From positions 2,666,001 to 2,730,000 of the forward strand of contig NZ_AP018664.1 of NCBI RefSeq assembly GCF_003967075.1: 64,000 nt of DNA, written 5' to 3'. This document shows, piece after piece, positions 45,253-53,374 of the stretch. Every line of letters starts with the position of its first letter. The stretch's first letter is position 1. The position numbers and the translations under genes were made by a program. Source of the stretch: Sphingobium amiense. GTDB lineage: Bacteria; Pseudomonadota; Alphaproteobacteria; Sphingomonadales; Sphingomonadaceae. The notes beneath the pieces were generated by a model, which did not search any database, was not told the DNA's origin, and saw only the letters and a program-made list of their open reading frames with translations.

Positions 45253-47387
45253 TGGCGACACGGGCGCTCCTCCCTGAACCCGCACCGCTGGCCGAAACAC
45301 GCGAAAGCCTCCTAGCCGTCCCTGGCATCCACTGCGCGGGCTGCATCTCGAAAATCGAGAACGGCCTGCCGAAGGTGAACGGTATCGAATCGGCCCGCGT
45401 CAACATGGGGGCCAGGCGCGTCGCAATCCGGCATGATCCGGCTTTGAGCCCGCCAGACCTGAAGGCGGCGCTCGCCCGGCTCGGTTTCGAGGCCGAGGCG
45501 CTGGCCGACCCTAGCCTTGACGTTGCGGCGGCGGAGAACCGGGCCATGCTCCGAGCCCTCGCCGTTGCCGGCTTCGCCGCGATGAACATCATGCTGCTGT
45601 CGGTATCCATCTGGTCCGGTGCGGAAGGCGCCACTCGGCAGATGTTCCACTGGCTCTCCGCCCTGATCGCGCTGCCGACCGTCGCCTACGCCGGCCAACC
45701 CTTCTTCCGTTCCGCCTGGGCGGCGCTGCGGCAAGGACGCACCAACATGGACGTTCCGATCAGCATTGGCGTGCTGCTGACCACGAGTATGAGCCTGTTC
45801 GAGACCATAAGCGGCGGCGCGCATGCCTGGTTCGACGGGGCGGTAATGCTGCTCTTCTTCCTGCTCGCGGGACGCTGCCTCGATGGCATGATGCGCGGTC
45901 GGGCGCGGGCCGGGGTCGCGGCGCTGCTGAAGCAGACAGCGCCTGGCGCGCTGGTGCTGGACGAGGCGGGACAAAGCCGCTGGACGAAGGGCGACGCGCT
46001 TCGTCCCGGCATGCGTATGCTGGTCGCGGCGGGAGAACGGCTGGCGGCGGACGGGCGCGTTCTGGCGGGAGACAGCAGCCTCGACATTTCGTTCCTTACT
46101 GGAGAAAGCACGCCCGTTCGCGTCCATGCGGGCGATGTCGTGCGGGCCGGGGCGCTTAACGTCGCCGGCCCGTTGACGGTCGAGGTGACGGCGGCGGGCG
46201 CCGACACGGTGATCGCAGACATCGCAAGGCTGATGGAGGAGGCGGGGCAAAGCAAATCGCGTCATGTCCGCCTCGCCGATCGGGCGGCGCGCTGGTACGC
46301 GCCCTGCGTCCATCTGCTCGCCGCCCTGTCTTTCATCGGCTGGATGGTCGGTGGTGCGGGCGTGCACCAGTCGCTGCTGATCGCGGTCGCGGTGCTGCTC
46401 ATCACTTGTCCCTGTGCGCTCGGCCTCGCTGTCCCTGCCGCGCAAATCGTGGCTTGCAGCGCGCTGATGCGGCAGGGCGTGTTGGTCAAAGAGGGTTCGG
46501 CGCTGGAACGTCTGGCCGAAATCACTGAGGCCGTGTTCGACAAGACCGGCACGCTGACCTTGGGCCGTCCAGTGCCGCGCGCCCTTGACTGTCTGAATGG
46601 GGAAGACCGCTCCATCCTGCTCGCGTTGGCGCAGGCGAGCCGCCACCCTCTGAGCATCGCGCTGCGACAGGCGCTGGAGGCTGAGGGCGTCCGACCCGCC
46701 ACGCTGGACTCCATCCGTGAGGTGCCAGGCGAGGGGTTGTTCGCCGACCATCGCGGCGTGCCGGTATCGCTCGCCCGGCCGCACAGCCTGATCACCCTGT
46801 TTGAGTTGGCGAGCGAATATCGCCACGGCGCGGATGTTCACCTGCTCCCGTTCAACGATGTTCTGCGGCCCGATGCGGCCGAGACGCTGGCCGCGTTGCG
46901 CGCTGCAGGTCTTGGGACACTCATCGCCAGTGGGGACCGGCCCGAGGCGCTGGAGGAAATCGCGCGCTCGACTGGCACGACCGCTATCGGCCGACTTCGA
47001 CCTGCGGACAAGTTGGCGCTGCTCGACCGTCTCAAGGCGCAGGGGCAGAAGGTGCTGATGGTCGGTGACGGGCTAAATGACGGCCCTGCGCTTGCCGCAG
47101 GGCACGCCAGCATGGCGCCGGCGTCGGCTAGCGATGCCAGCCAGCTTACAGCCGATATCGTCTTCTTGGGCGACAGGCTGGCGCCAGTCGCGATTGCGCT
47201 GCGCGCCGCACGGCGCACAGTGCGGGTGGTAAAGCAGAATTTTGCGCTCGCCATTGGCTATAATGTGCTGGCGGTGCCGCTCGCCATCGCGGGCAAGGTG
47301 ACCCCGCTGGTGGCCGCTATCGCCATGTCGCTGTCCTCGCTGGTGGTGATCGCCAATGCTCTGCGGCTGAAGGGGGCGGCGCGATGA
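45252..47387 (+). CDS. ccoI: Copper-exporting P-type ATPase for cbb3 assembly
   Basis: 711 residues. The N-terminal metal-binding domain has C-x2-C at 28-31 (GIHCAGC), the transport site is CPC (ITCPCALGLAVPAA), and the phosphorylation motif DKTGTLT and hinge GDGLNDGPAL are intact. P1B-ATPases of the CcoI/FixI type pump copper to the periplasm for the oxidase active site rather than for copper resistance. About eight membrane helices. Overlaps ccoS by four bases. Confidence 0.95.
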   Translation: MATRALLPEPAPLAETRESLLAVPGIHCAGCISKIENGLPKVNGIESARVNMGARRVAIRHDPALSPPDLKAALARLGFEAEALADPSLDVAAAENRAMLRALAVAGFAAMNIMLLSVSIWSGAEGATRQMFHWLSALIALPTVAYAGQPFFRSAWAALRQGRTNMDVPISIGVLLTTSMSLFETISGGAHAWFDGAVMLLFFLLAGRCLDGMMRGRARAGVAALLKQTAPGALVLDEAGQSRWTKGDALRPGMRMLVAAGERLAADGRVLAGDSSLDISFLTGESTPVRVHAGDVVRAGALNVAGPLTVEVTAAGADTVIADIARLMEEAGQSKSRHVRLADRAARWYAPCVHLLAALSFIGWMVGGAGVHQSLLIAVAVLLITCPCALGLAVPAAQIVACSALMRQGVLVKEGSALERLAEITEAVFDKTGTLTLGRPVPRALDCLNGEDRSILLALAQASRHPLSIALRQALEAEGVRPATLDSIREVPGEGLFADHRGVPVSLARPHSLITLFELASEYRHGADVHLLPFNDVLRPDAAETLAALRAAGLGTLIASGDRPEALEEIARSTGTTAIGRLRPADKLALLDRLKAQGQKVLMVGDGLNDGPALAAGHASMAPASASDASQLTADIVFLGDRLAPVAIALRAARRTVRVVKQNFALAIGYNVLAVPLAIAGKVTPLVAAIAMSLSSLVVIANALRLKGAAR

Positions 47388-47530
47388 CTGGCCTCGCCTT
47401 GCTCATCCCGCTGGCACTGGGCTGCGGCATGATGGGCCTTGCGGCCTTTTTCTGGGCGATGCGCAGCGGCCAGTATGACGATCTGGACGGTGCGGCGATG
47501 CGGTTGCTGGCGGACGGCGAGGAGGACTGA
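47384..47530 (+). CDS. ccoS: cbb3 oxidase maturation protein CcoS
   Basis: 48 residues with one membrane helix (LLIPLALGCGMMGLAAFFWA) and the typical C-terminal stretch SGQYDDLDGAAMRLL, diagnostic of CcoS/FixS, which is needed for haem and copper insertion into CcoN. It starts within the ccoI stop (ATGA) and ends the operon. Confidence 0.93.
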   Translation: MTGLALLIPLALGCGMMGLAAFFWAMRSGQYDDLDGAAMRLLADGEED

Positions 47531-47702
47531 ATCCGACCAACTCAAGCCCTTCACGGACCAGCCCCCGAACGGCTGCATCTGCCAAGACGCGCCATTCCCG
47601 CCTCATTTTGATGGGCAGCAGTGCACGGCCATTACCGCCGTTCCCGGGCTCATAGCCGCTTCCCCTCTTAACGAGAGGTCGACATGAGAGGTGCTTGACA
47701 CG

Positions 47703-47720
47703 TTGTTAGTCTCCTGACAA
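47703..47720. promoter_or_regulatory. Possible MarR operator
   Basis: TTGTTAG-TCTC-CTGACAA, an imperfect inverted repeat with one mismatch, 31 bases before the MarR start. Size and position suit autorepression. Confidence 0.4.
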
Positions 47721-47751
47721 TAATTCCAAACAAGGTCTCCCGTCGATCGCC

Positions 47752-48168
47752 ATGTGGGCGAAGCGATGCTATTTCGCGGGAAGAGCGGTGATGGAGGACA
47801 CGCTTCGTGTCCATGGGCTGGGTGCCACGCAATGGTACGTCCTGCATGAACTCGCCACAGTCGGCCCCTCGAAGCAGCGCGACCTTGTAACGAAGCTCCA
47901 GGTCGAACGGGCGACCCTGAGCGCCGTGGTCGGGACGCTCGTGGCCAAAAATTTGGTCGAGCAGGTGCAGGATAGCGTCGATCTGCGGCAGAAATCGCTT
48001 CGCCTCACGCCCGCCGGCGAGCAGCTCTGGGCAGAACTGCCTGACCTCAGTTTCATTCACGAAGCGGCGTTCGGCGGCGTCAGCGAGGCCGATGCTGAGA
48101 TCGTGGCGCGGGTTCTTCGGACTGCCACCGAGCGCCTCGTTCAAAGATCCGAAGGAGGAATGGGATGA
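47752..48168 (+). CDS. MarR-family transcriptional regulator
   Basis: 138 residues with a winged helix-turn-helix (about 40-105; SKQRDLVTKLQVERATLSAVVGTLVAKNLVEQ) and the wing VDLRQKSLRLTPAGE. The N-terminal dimerisation helix is somewhat short for the family; an in-frame TAG lies not far upstream, so this ATG is the best start. Its stop overlaps the start of the epimerase gene (ATGA), so it probably controls that gene as a self-regulating operon. Confidence 0.85.
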   Translation: MWAKRCYFAGRAVMEDTLRVHGLGATQWYVLHELATVGPSKQRDLVTKLQVERATLSAVVGTLVAKNLVEQVQDSVDLRQKSLRLTPAGEQLWAELPDLSFIHEAAFGGVSEADAEIVARVLRTATERLVQRSEGGMG

Positions 48169-48979
48169 CAATCCTTTTGACCGGCGCAACCGGGCTCGTC
48201 GGAGAACGCCTGCTGACCCGACTCGTCCAAGCCGGCGTCAGCTGCCGCGCCCTGGTCCGGGCGGGCAAGACCGTTAGTGTCGGTGCCAACGTCTGTGAGG
48301 CGACCTTTTCGACCGCGACGCGCTTGAAAGGGCGGTCGATGGCATCTCGGCAATCGTGCATCTTGCCGCCGTGTTTCGCACCGCCGATACGGATCTGATC
48401 TGGAAGAGCAATCTTGAGGGGACGCAAAACCTGATCGCCGCAGCAAAGGCGCGCGCTCCCGACGCACGCTTCGTCATGGCCAGCACCGCCCATGTTTCCG
48501 GTCGGAGCGGCCCCCATCCAGGTCGGGAAAGCGATATCGTCGATCCGCAGCAGGCCTATCCCGCGAGCAAAGTGGCTGCCGAGCGGGTACTCCGGGGAAG
48601 CGGCCTCACCTGGTCCGTCCTGCGCTTCCCATTTGTGTATGGCGACGGTGACGGTCATCTTGAGGCGCTGCCGTCCCACCTGCGTGCGTTCGCCTTCCAC
48701 CCGGCGCAGCGGATGAGCACCGTCCACCACATCGATATTGCAGCGGCCATCCGACTGGCGTTGACTGGTACGTTCGACGGGCAGATCGTCAATATCGCGG
48801 ACGACGCGGCGACGACACTCTACGAACTGGTGCGCTTCGTCGGCAAGGATATGGACGCATCGTCAGAACCGATGCCGGACCCATGGTATCTGCATGTGGA
48901 TGGATCCCTAGCCCGCAGGCTCGGTTTTCGGCCCAGCGTGCGCACAGTCCGCGAAGCGGTCGAAGGCGGCCTGATGTAG
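48165..48979 (+). pseudogene. NAD-dependent epimerase/dehydratase, frameshifted
   Basis: The first frame has the NAD-binding start TGATGLVGERLLTRL. The second frame from about 48300 reads DLFDRDALERAVDGISAIVH, then LAAVFRTAD and the SDR catalytic YPASK (Tyr-x3-Lys), running to 48979. The two join if one G is restored near 48300 (GAG-GC to GAG-GGC), giving about 271 residues of an atypical/extended SDR. As written the protein is split; this is either a true pseudogene or a sequencing error. Confidence 0.8.
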
Positions 48980-49006
48980 ACGACGTCGCCTGCAGCGCTC
49001 CCGAGC

Positions 49007-49621
49007 TCACCGGCGCGTGAGCAACTCTGTCTCCAGAGCGCCGAAGGTTTCTCGCAACAGGGTGGGCATCGTGCGCGCGCCGTCTTCCTGATTGAACGCT
49101 TCGGTGGACAGGCGAATGGCGCCCATCGCGATCATCGCGACGAGCTTGAGCGCGGATTCCCGTTCCGGTTCGGGCCAGCGCTCGCGCAAGGCCGCGAGCA
49201 AGGTTCGTTCCTGGTCGACATAGCTGGCCTGCTTGCGGGCCTGCACGGTGTTGCTCGATCGCATTAATCGGTCGATCGCGAGCATGTCGTCGGGGGGGAC
49301 CGCGGCGCATACATCGAGGACGGCATCACGCACGGCCTCGATCGGGCGCTTGTCCGGGGGCGCATTGCGGATCGCCTCGGCGATCGTGGTCCCCATCCCG
49401 CTCTGCAGGGAGATGAGGATGTCGTCTTTGGACTTGAAGTAATGGAAGAAGCTTCGCCGCGAGATCGCGGCCGCGGCGGCAATATCGTCCAGCGTGGTCG
49501 CTTCGTAACCGCGATCGAGAAAGAGGCGTATCCCGGCCTCGGTGATGCGCTCCATGGTCTCGCGGTGTTTGCGAGCCCTGGCACCTTCCTCTGATTTCCC
49601 CCCGTGGGACCCCGCCGGCAT
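49007..49621 (-). CDS. TetR-family transcriptional regulator
   Basis: 204 residues. The helix-turn-helix is at about 25-65 (ATTLDDIAAAAAISRRSFFHYF), followed by an alpha-helical ligand domain. It is divergent from the SDR gene, with two matching palindromes between them, and probably represses both. The inducer is not evident. Confidence 0.9.
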   Translation of the reverse strand: MPAGSHGGKSEEGARARKHRETMERITEAGIRLFLDRGYEATTLDDIAAAAAISRRSFFHYFKSKDDILISLQSGMGTTIAEAIRNAPPDKRPIEAVRDAVLDVCAAVPPDDMLAIDRLMRSSNTVQARKQASYVDQERTLLAALRERWPEPERESALKLVAMIAMGAIRLSTEAFNQEDGARTMPTLLRETFGALETELLTRR

Positions 49622-49639
49622 GCTGACCTTCTTGAAATA

Positions 49640-49652
49640 TGCACTGAGTGCA
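49640..49652. promoter_or_regulatory. TetR operator, site 1
   Basis: TGCACT-G-AGTGCA, a perfect 13-base palindrome 19 bases upstream of the TetR start. It is flanked by A/T on both sides. Confidence 0.65.
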
Positions 49653-49662
49653 AATATTATCC

Positions 49663-49675
49663 TGCACTCGGTGCA
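49663..49675. promoter_or_regulatory. TetR operator, site 2
   Basis: TGCAC-TCG-GTGCA, the same half-sites, centred 23 bases from site 1 and 21 bases before the SDR start. The paired arrangement mirrors the operators at 13647-13687. Confidence 0.65.
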
Positions 49676-49695
49676 TATATATGAACGGATGAAAC

Positions 49696-50634
49696 ATGCG
49701 TAAATGGACGGTGGCAGATATTCCCTCTCAGGAAGGCCGCGTCGCGGTGGTCACCGGGACGGGAGGCCTCGGGTACGAGACCGCACTCGCCTTGGCGCGC
49801 GCGGGCGCGAACACGATCATCGCTGGCCGGAGTTCGCAGAAGGGGGCGGCCGCGTTGGCCCGGATCTTCGCCGAGCTTCCATCCGCGCGCGTGCGGTTCG
49901 AGTTGCTCGACCTCGCATGCCTGGCTTCCGTCGCGACGTTCGCGGCCCGACTGGCAGGCCAGGAGGAGAAGCTCGACCTACTGATAAACAATGCCGGCGT
50001 GATGGTTCCTCCCAGGCGCGAGGAGACGAGGGACGGTTTCGAGCTTCAGTTCGGAACCAATTACCTCGGGCACTTCGCGCTTACGAACTATCTGCTCCCG
50101 CTGCTTCGCAAGGCAGGCAACGCAAGGGTCGTCTCTCTTTCGAGCGTCGCCGCGCGCAGCGGCGCGATCAACCTTGACAATCTCAACAGCGAGAAGGGCT
50201 ACAAGCCAATGCCGGCGTACAGCCAATCCAAGCTCGCCTGCCTGATGTTCGGCTTCGAGTTGCAGCGCCGCAGCATTACCGGCGGTTGGGGCGTGACAAG
50301 CATCATCGCGCATCCCGGCGTCGCGCGTACCGACCTCTTGCACAATGCTCCGGGTCGCTGGAGCGGAATGGGCCTGGCACGGACACTGTTATGGTTTCTT
50401 TTCCAGCCGGCCCCGCAAGGCGCTCTCCCGACGCTGTTCGCCGCAACATCTGCCGACGTCAAGCCGGGCGGCTATTACGGCCCGGACGCGCTCGGCGAAA
50501 CGCGCGGATATCCCTCACCGGCGCGGATTCCGTTGGCTGCACTGGACGAGATTATCGCAAGGCGTCTTTGGGAAGCCTCCGAGGAACTTATCCAGAGCTT
50601 CTGCGACCGCGGCTCAGCGACCGACCGACCTTAA
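49696..50634 (+). CDS. Short-chain dehydrogenase/reductase
   Basis: 312 residues of the classical SDR fold, closest in layout to retinol-dehydrogenase/WWOX-like SDRs. The cofactor loop is T-G-x3-G-x-G (TGTGGLGYETA, about 20-30), NNAG is at 98-101 and the catalytic Tyr175-x3-Lys179 is intact (YSQSK). Arg45 after the second strand (AGRS) suggests NADP. It acts on a hydroxyl/keto group of unknown substrate. It is under the divergent TetR gene. Confidence 0.9.
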   Translation: MRKWTVADIPSQEGRVAVVTGTGGLGYETALALARAGANTIIAGRSSQKGAAALARIFAELPSARVRFELLDLACLASVATFAARLAGQEEKLDLLINNAGVMVPPRREETRDGFELQFGTNYLGHFALTNYLLPLLRKAGNARVVSLSSVAARSGAINLDNLNSEKGYKPMPAYSQSKLACLMFGFELQRRSITGGWGVTSIIAHPGVARTDLLHNAPGRWSGMGLARTLLWFLFQPAPQGALPTLFAATSADVKPGGYYGPDALGETRGYPSPARIPLAALDEIIARRLWEASEELIQSFCDRGSATDRP

Positions 50635-50881
50635 AAATTCGACCGCGGAGTTAGGTTCAGGCCCATTGATGTGATGGTCTCGATGTGATTCAGGCTCCGG
50701 TTTTGATTGAATCATTCAGGAACCGGACAATCGGCAGCGTCATTGCAATGAGCGCATTTGTCGACAATACCGCGCCTTCCCTTTGGAAACGATGGAAGCT
50801 GCGACATTAGAGTCGAGCATCGAAACATGATAAAGACTTCTTATAAGGGAGCCATCAATTGCTGGAGGATTTTCTATTCCG

Positions 50882-51877
50882 ATGAAGACCATAGGCTTGG
50901 TGGAACTGGCGAAGATAGCTGGCGTCCATGTGTCGACGGTCTCGCGCGCGCTTGATGACAATCCACGGGTTTCGGCAAAGACTAAGGCACGCATCAGGGC
51001 CCTTGCGGAAGAACATGGTTTCAGGCTGAACCAGACCGCGAGCTTCTTCCGCAAGCGCCGCACCGGCGCGGTGGGCGTGGTTTTCCCCTTGGGTCATGAG
51101 GTACAGCAAAGCCTGTCCGACCCGTTCTTCATGGGTCTGCTCGGCCCTCTTGCCGATGCCCTGGCGGAACAAGGCTACGACCTGCTGCTGTCCAGGGTCG
51201 TCCCGGGCGACGCAAGCTGGCTGGAGAATATGGTCCTGTCCGGGCGGGTCGATGGCATCATCCTGATCGGACAATCGGACCAGACCGATGTCATAGAAGG
51301 CGTGGCGAAGCAGTTTGCGCCGCTGGTCGTGTGGGGCGCAAATCGCCCGGACCTGGTTCAGATCACCGTCGGCACCGACAATCTGACGGGAGGCGAAATC
51401 GCAGCGAGGCACCTTATCACCATTGGCCGCCGCAGGCTGGCGTTTCTGGGTGACCCGGCCGTTCCCGAATTCGCCGATCGCTATGCGGGCTTCCATCGCG
51501 CCATTGACCAAGCCGCGGAGGTCGAGGAAATCCTGTTGCCGCTGCACCTGACGGACCAGGACGCCTATGAAGACATGGCGCGTTACCTTGAAAGTCATCC
51601 GTCGCCCGACGGTATCTTCGCCGCGTCCGACGTGATCGCCATGAGCGCCATGCGGGCGGTTGCCGACCAAGGGCTGCGGGTGCCGCAGGATGTGTCGATC
51701 GTGGGCTATGACGACATCAGCATTTCGGCGCATACGGTCCCGCCCCTCACCACCGTTCGGCAGGATATGCGCAATGGCGCGAGACTGCTGGTCGACCTGC
51801 TCATGCGGCGCATGGCGGGAGAGACGGTCACGTCCGTCGCGATGAAGCCGGAACTGATCCTGCGCGGGTCGGCATAG
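50882..51877 (+). CDS. LacI-family regulator of the sucrose/fructan locus
   Basis: 331 residues: an N-terminal LacI helix-turn-helix (about 6-28; VELAKIAGVHVSTVSRALDD) and hinge, and a sugar-binding periplasmic-type domain. Its gene ends one base before the convergent transporter gene ends. LacI proteins of this group bind CG-centred palindromes such as GCAAACGTTTGC, exactly the sites between the transporter and the receptor, so this is the probable repressor, released by a sugar. Confidence 0.92.
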   Translation: MKTIGLVELAKIAGVHVSTVSRALDDNPRVSAKTKARIRALAEEHGFRLNQTASFFRKRRTGAVGVVFPLGHEVQQSLSDPFFMGLLGPLADALAEQGYDLLLSRVVPGDASWLENMVLSGRVDGIILIGQSDQTDVIEGVAKQFAPLVVWGANRPDLVQITVGTDNLTGGEIAARHLITIGRRRLAFLGDPAVPEFADRYAGFHRAIDQAAEVEEILLPLHLTDQDAYEDMARYLESHPSPDGIFAASDVIAMSAMRAVADQGLRVPQDVSIVGYDDISISAHTVPPLTTVRQDMRNGARLLVDLLMRRMAGETVTSVAMKPELILRGSA

Positions 51878-51878
51878 G

Positions 51879-53267
51879 TCAGTTCGCGCTAGCCGCTTCG
51901 GTCCTGCCTTCCTTCACGCGCAGGGTCGCCGCAGCCGCGATCAGCATCATGGCGCCCGACAGGAGCAGGACATTGCGCGGATCCCCGGCCAGCAGGGGCC
52001 GATAGATGAGCGGCATAACCAGCGTTTCGATCATCATCGGGACGACGATGAACATGTTGAAGATACCCATATAGACGCCGGTTCTGGCGGGGGGAATGGC
52101 GCCGGCCAGCATGACATAGGGGTTGCCCATCAGGCTGGCCCAGCCAATGCCGATGCCGATCATCGCAGGAATAAGGCCCATCCTGGTCGTGACCAGACCG
52201 AGCGACAGCATGGCGAGGCCCGAGAGCAGCATCGCCCCGGCGTGGACCGGTTTTGCACCCGCGCGCTGCACGATCGGCATCATCGCGAACGCGGCGAAGA
52301 AGGCGACGAAATTATAAAGCGCGCCTGCCTGGCCGGTGAGTAGAACGGCCTGCCGAAAGGCCGCGCTGCCCGCGTCCGCCGTGCCGAACAGCGATCGGCC
52401 GAGGGCAAAGGCGATATATTGCCAGTAAGCGAACATCGCGAACCATTGAAAAAGCATCGCGACAGCCAGTTGCCGCATGGGGCGCGGCATATCCTTGAAC
52501 GCCGCGACGAAATCGCCGAGCGCGGCGCTCGCGGCCAGCCCTTCGCCCGTCATGCGCTGGCGCTCGTCTGCCTCCAGAGGCAATTCCGGCACGCGCAGGA
52601 CCGAATAGACAATGGTGGTGATCGACAGGACCGCGCCGATGAGAAAGGCGATCCGCGTAATCTCCGGAATGCCGTTGGCGTCGATCAGGTCGGCGCTGAC
52701 GCCCGCCTGGACGAGCAGGGTGGGAGCCAAATAGGCGAGTGTCTGCGCAAGACCCGTAAAAGCGGATTGCGTAAGAAAGCCCAAGCTCTGCTGGCTGGGG
52801 TCGAGGCGGTCGCTCACATAGGCACGATAGGGTTCCATGGCGACGTTGTTGGCAGCGTCGAGTATCCACAGAAGCGACGCGGCGACCCACAGGACGGGAC
52901 TATAGGGCATGGCGAACAGGCAGATGCTGCATAGGGCGGCCCCGATCAGGAAATAGGGCGTACGCCTTCCCAGGCGGCTGTTCGTGCGGTCGCTCAGCGC
53001 GCCGACCAGCGGCTGCACGAGGAGGCCGGTTATGGGTCCGGCCAGCCACAACAACGGCATCGACGCTTCGTCCGCGCCCAGAAAGCTGTAGATGGGACTC
53101 ATGTTCGCCTGTTGCAGGCCGAACGAGAATTGCAGGCCGAAAAAGCCCAGATTCATTTCGGCGATCCGGATAGCGCTCAGACGTGGCTTGGGTCGAAACA
53201 ACACGGCCTTCCCTCTCCCAAAACTTGCCGGATTCGCTGCGATTTCCGGTCTGTCGATCATTGTCAT
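51879..53267 (-). CDS. MFS sugar:cation symporter, sucrose-transporter-like
   Basis: 462 residues with 12 hydrophobic segments and the pattern of GPH/SLC45-like sugar transporters: GADEASMPLLWLAGPITGLL and QPLVGALSDRTNSRLGRRTP (MFS loop 2-3 motif D-R-x-x-S-R-x-G-R-R). These take up sucrose or other disaccharides with protons. The start is placed at the ATG at 53267 because the frame above it runs through the operator; the ATG at 53261 is also possible. It resembles SuxC in the sux loci of Xanthomonas and Caulobacter. Confidence 0.88.
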   Translation of the reverse strand: MTMIDRPEIAANPASFGRGKAVLFRPKPRLSAIRIAEMNLGFFGLQFSFGLQQANMSPIYSFLGADEASMPLLWLAGPITGLLVQPLVGALSDRTNSRLGRRTPYFLIGAALCSICLFAMPYSPVLWVAASLLWILDAANNVAMEPYRAYVSDRLDPSQQSLGFLTQSAFTGLAQTLAYLAPTLLVQAGVSADLIDANGIPEITRIAFLIGAVLSITTIVYSVLRVPELPLEADERQRMTGEGLAASAALGDFVAAFKDMPRPMRQLAVAMLFQWFAMFAYWQYIAFALGRSLFGTADAGSAAFRQAVLLTGQAGALYNFVAFFAAFAMMPIVQRAGAKPVHAGAMLLSGLAMLSLGLVTTRMGLIPAMIGIGIGWASLMGNPYVMLAGAIPPARTGVYMGIFNMFIVVPMMIETLVMPLIYRPLLAGDPRNVLLLSGAMMLIAAAATLRVKEGRTEAASAN

Positions 53268-53274
53268 AACCGAT

Positions 53275-53317
53275 TGCGCAAACGTTTGCCAAATAATTCT
53301 TGGCAAACGTTTGCGCA
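53275..53317. promoter_or_regulatory. Double LacI operator
   Basis: A perfect inverted repeat with 18-base arms, TGCGCAAACGTTTGCCAA and its reverse complement, around the 7-base spacer ATAATTC. Each arm itself contains the LacI-type palindrome GCAAACGTTTGC, so two dimers can bind 25 bases apart. It sits between the divergent transporter and receptor genes. Confidence 0.85.
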
Positions 53318-53374
53318 CATCCTATGCAATAGGTGCATCGAGTCGGCGCAACCGACCATTTGGGGAGTGATGAC

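Noticed and set aside
50664..50695. Direct repeat GATGTGAT twice upstream of lacI as an operator
   Set aside because: Eight-base repeat without symmetry and unlike the LacI site at 53275; chance is likely.
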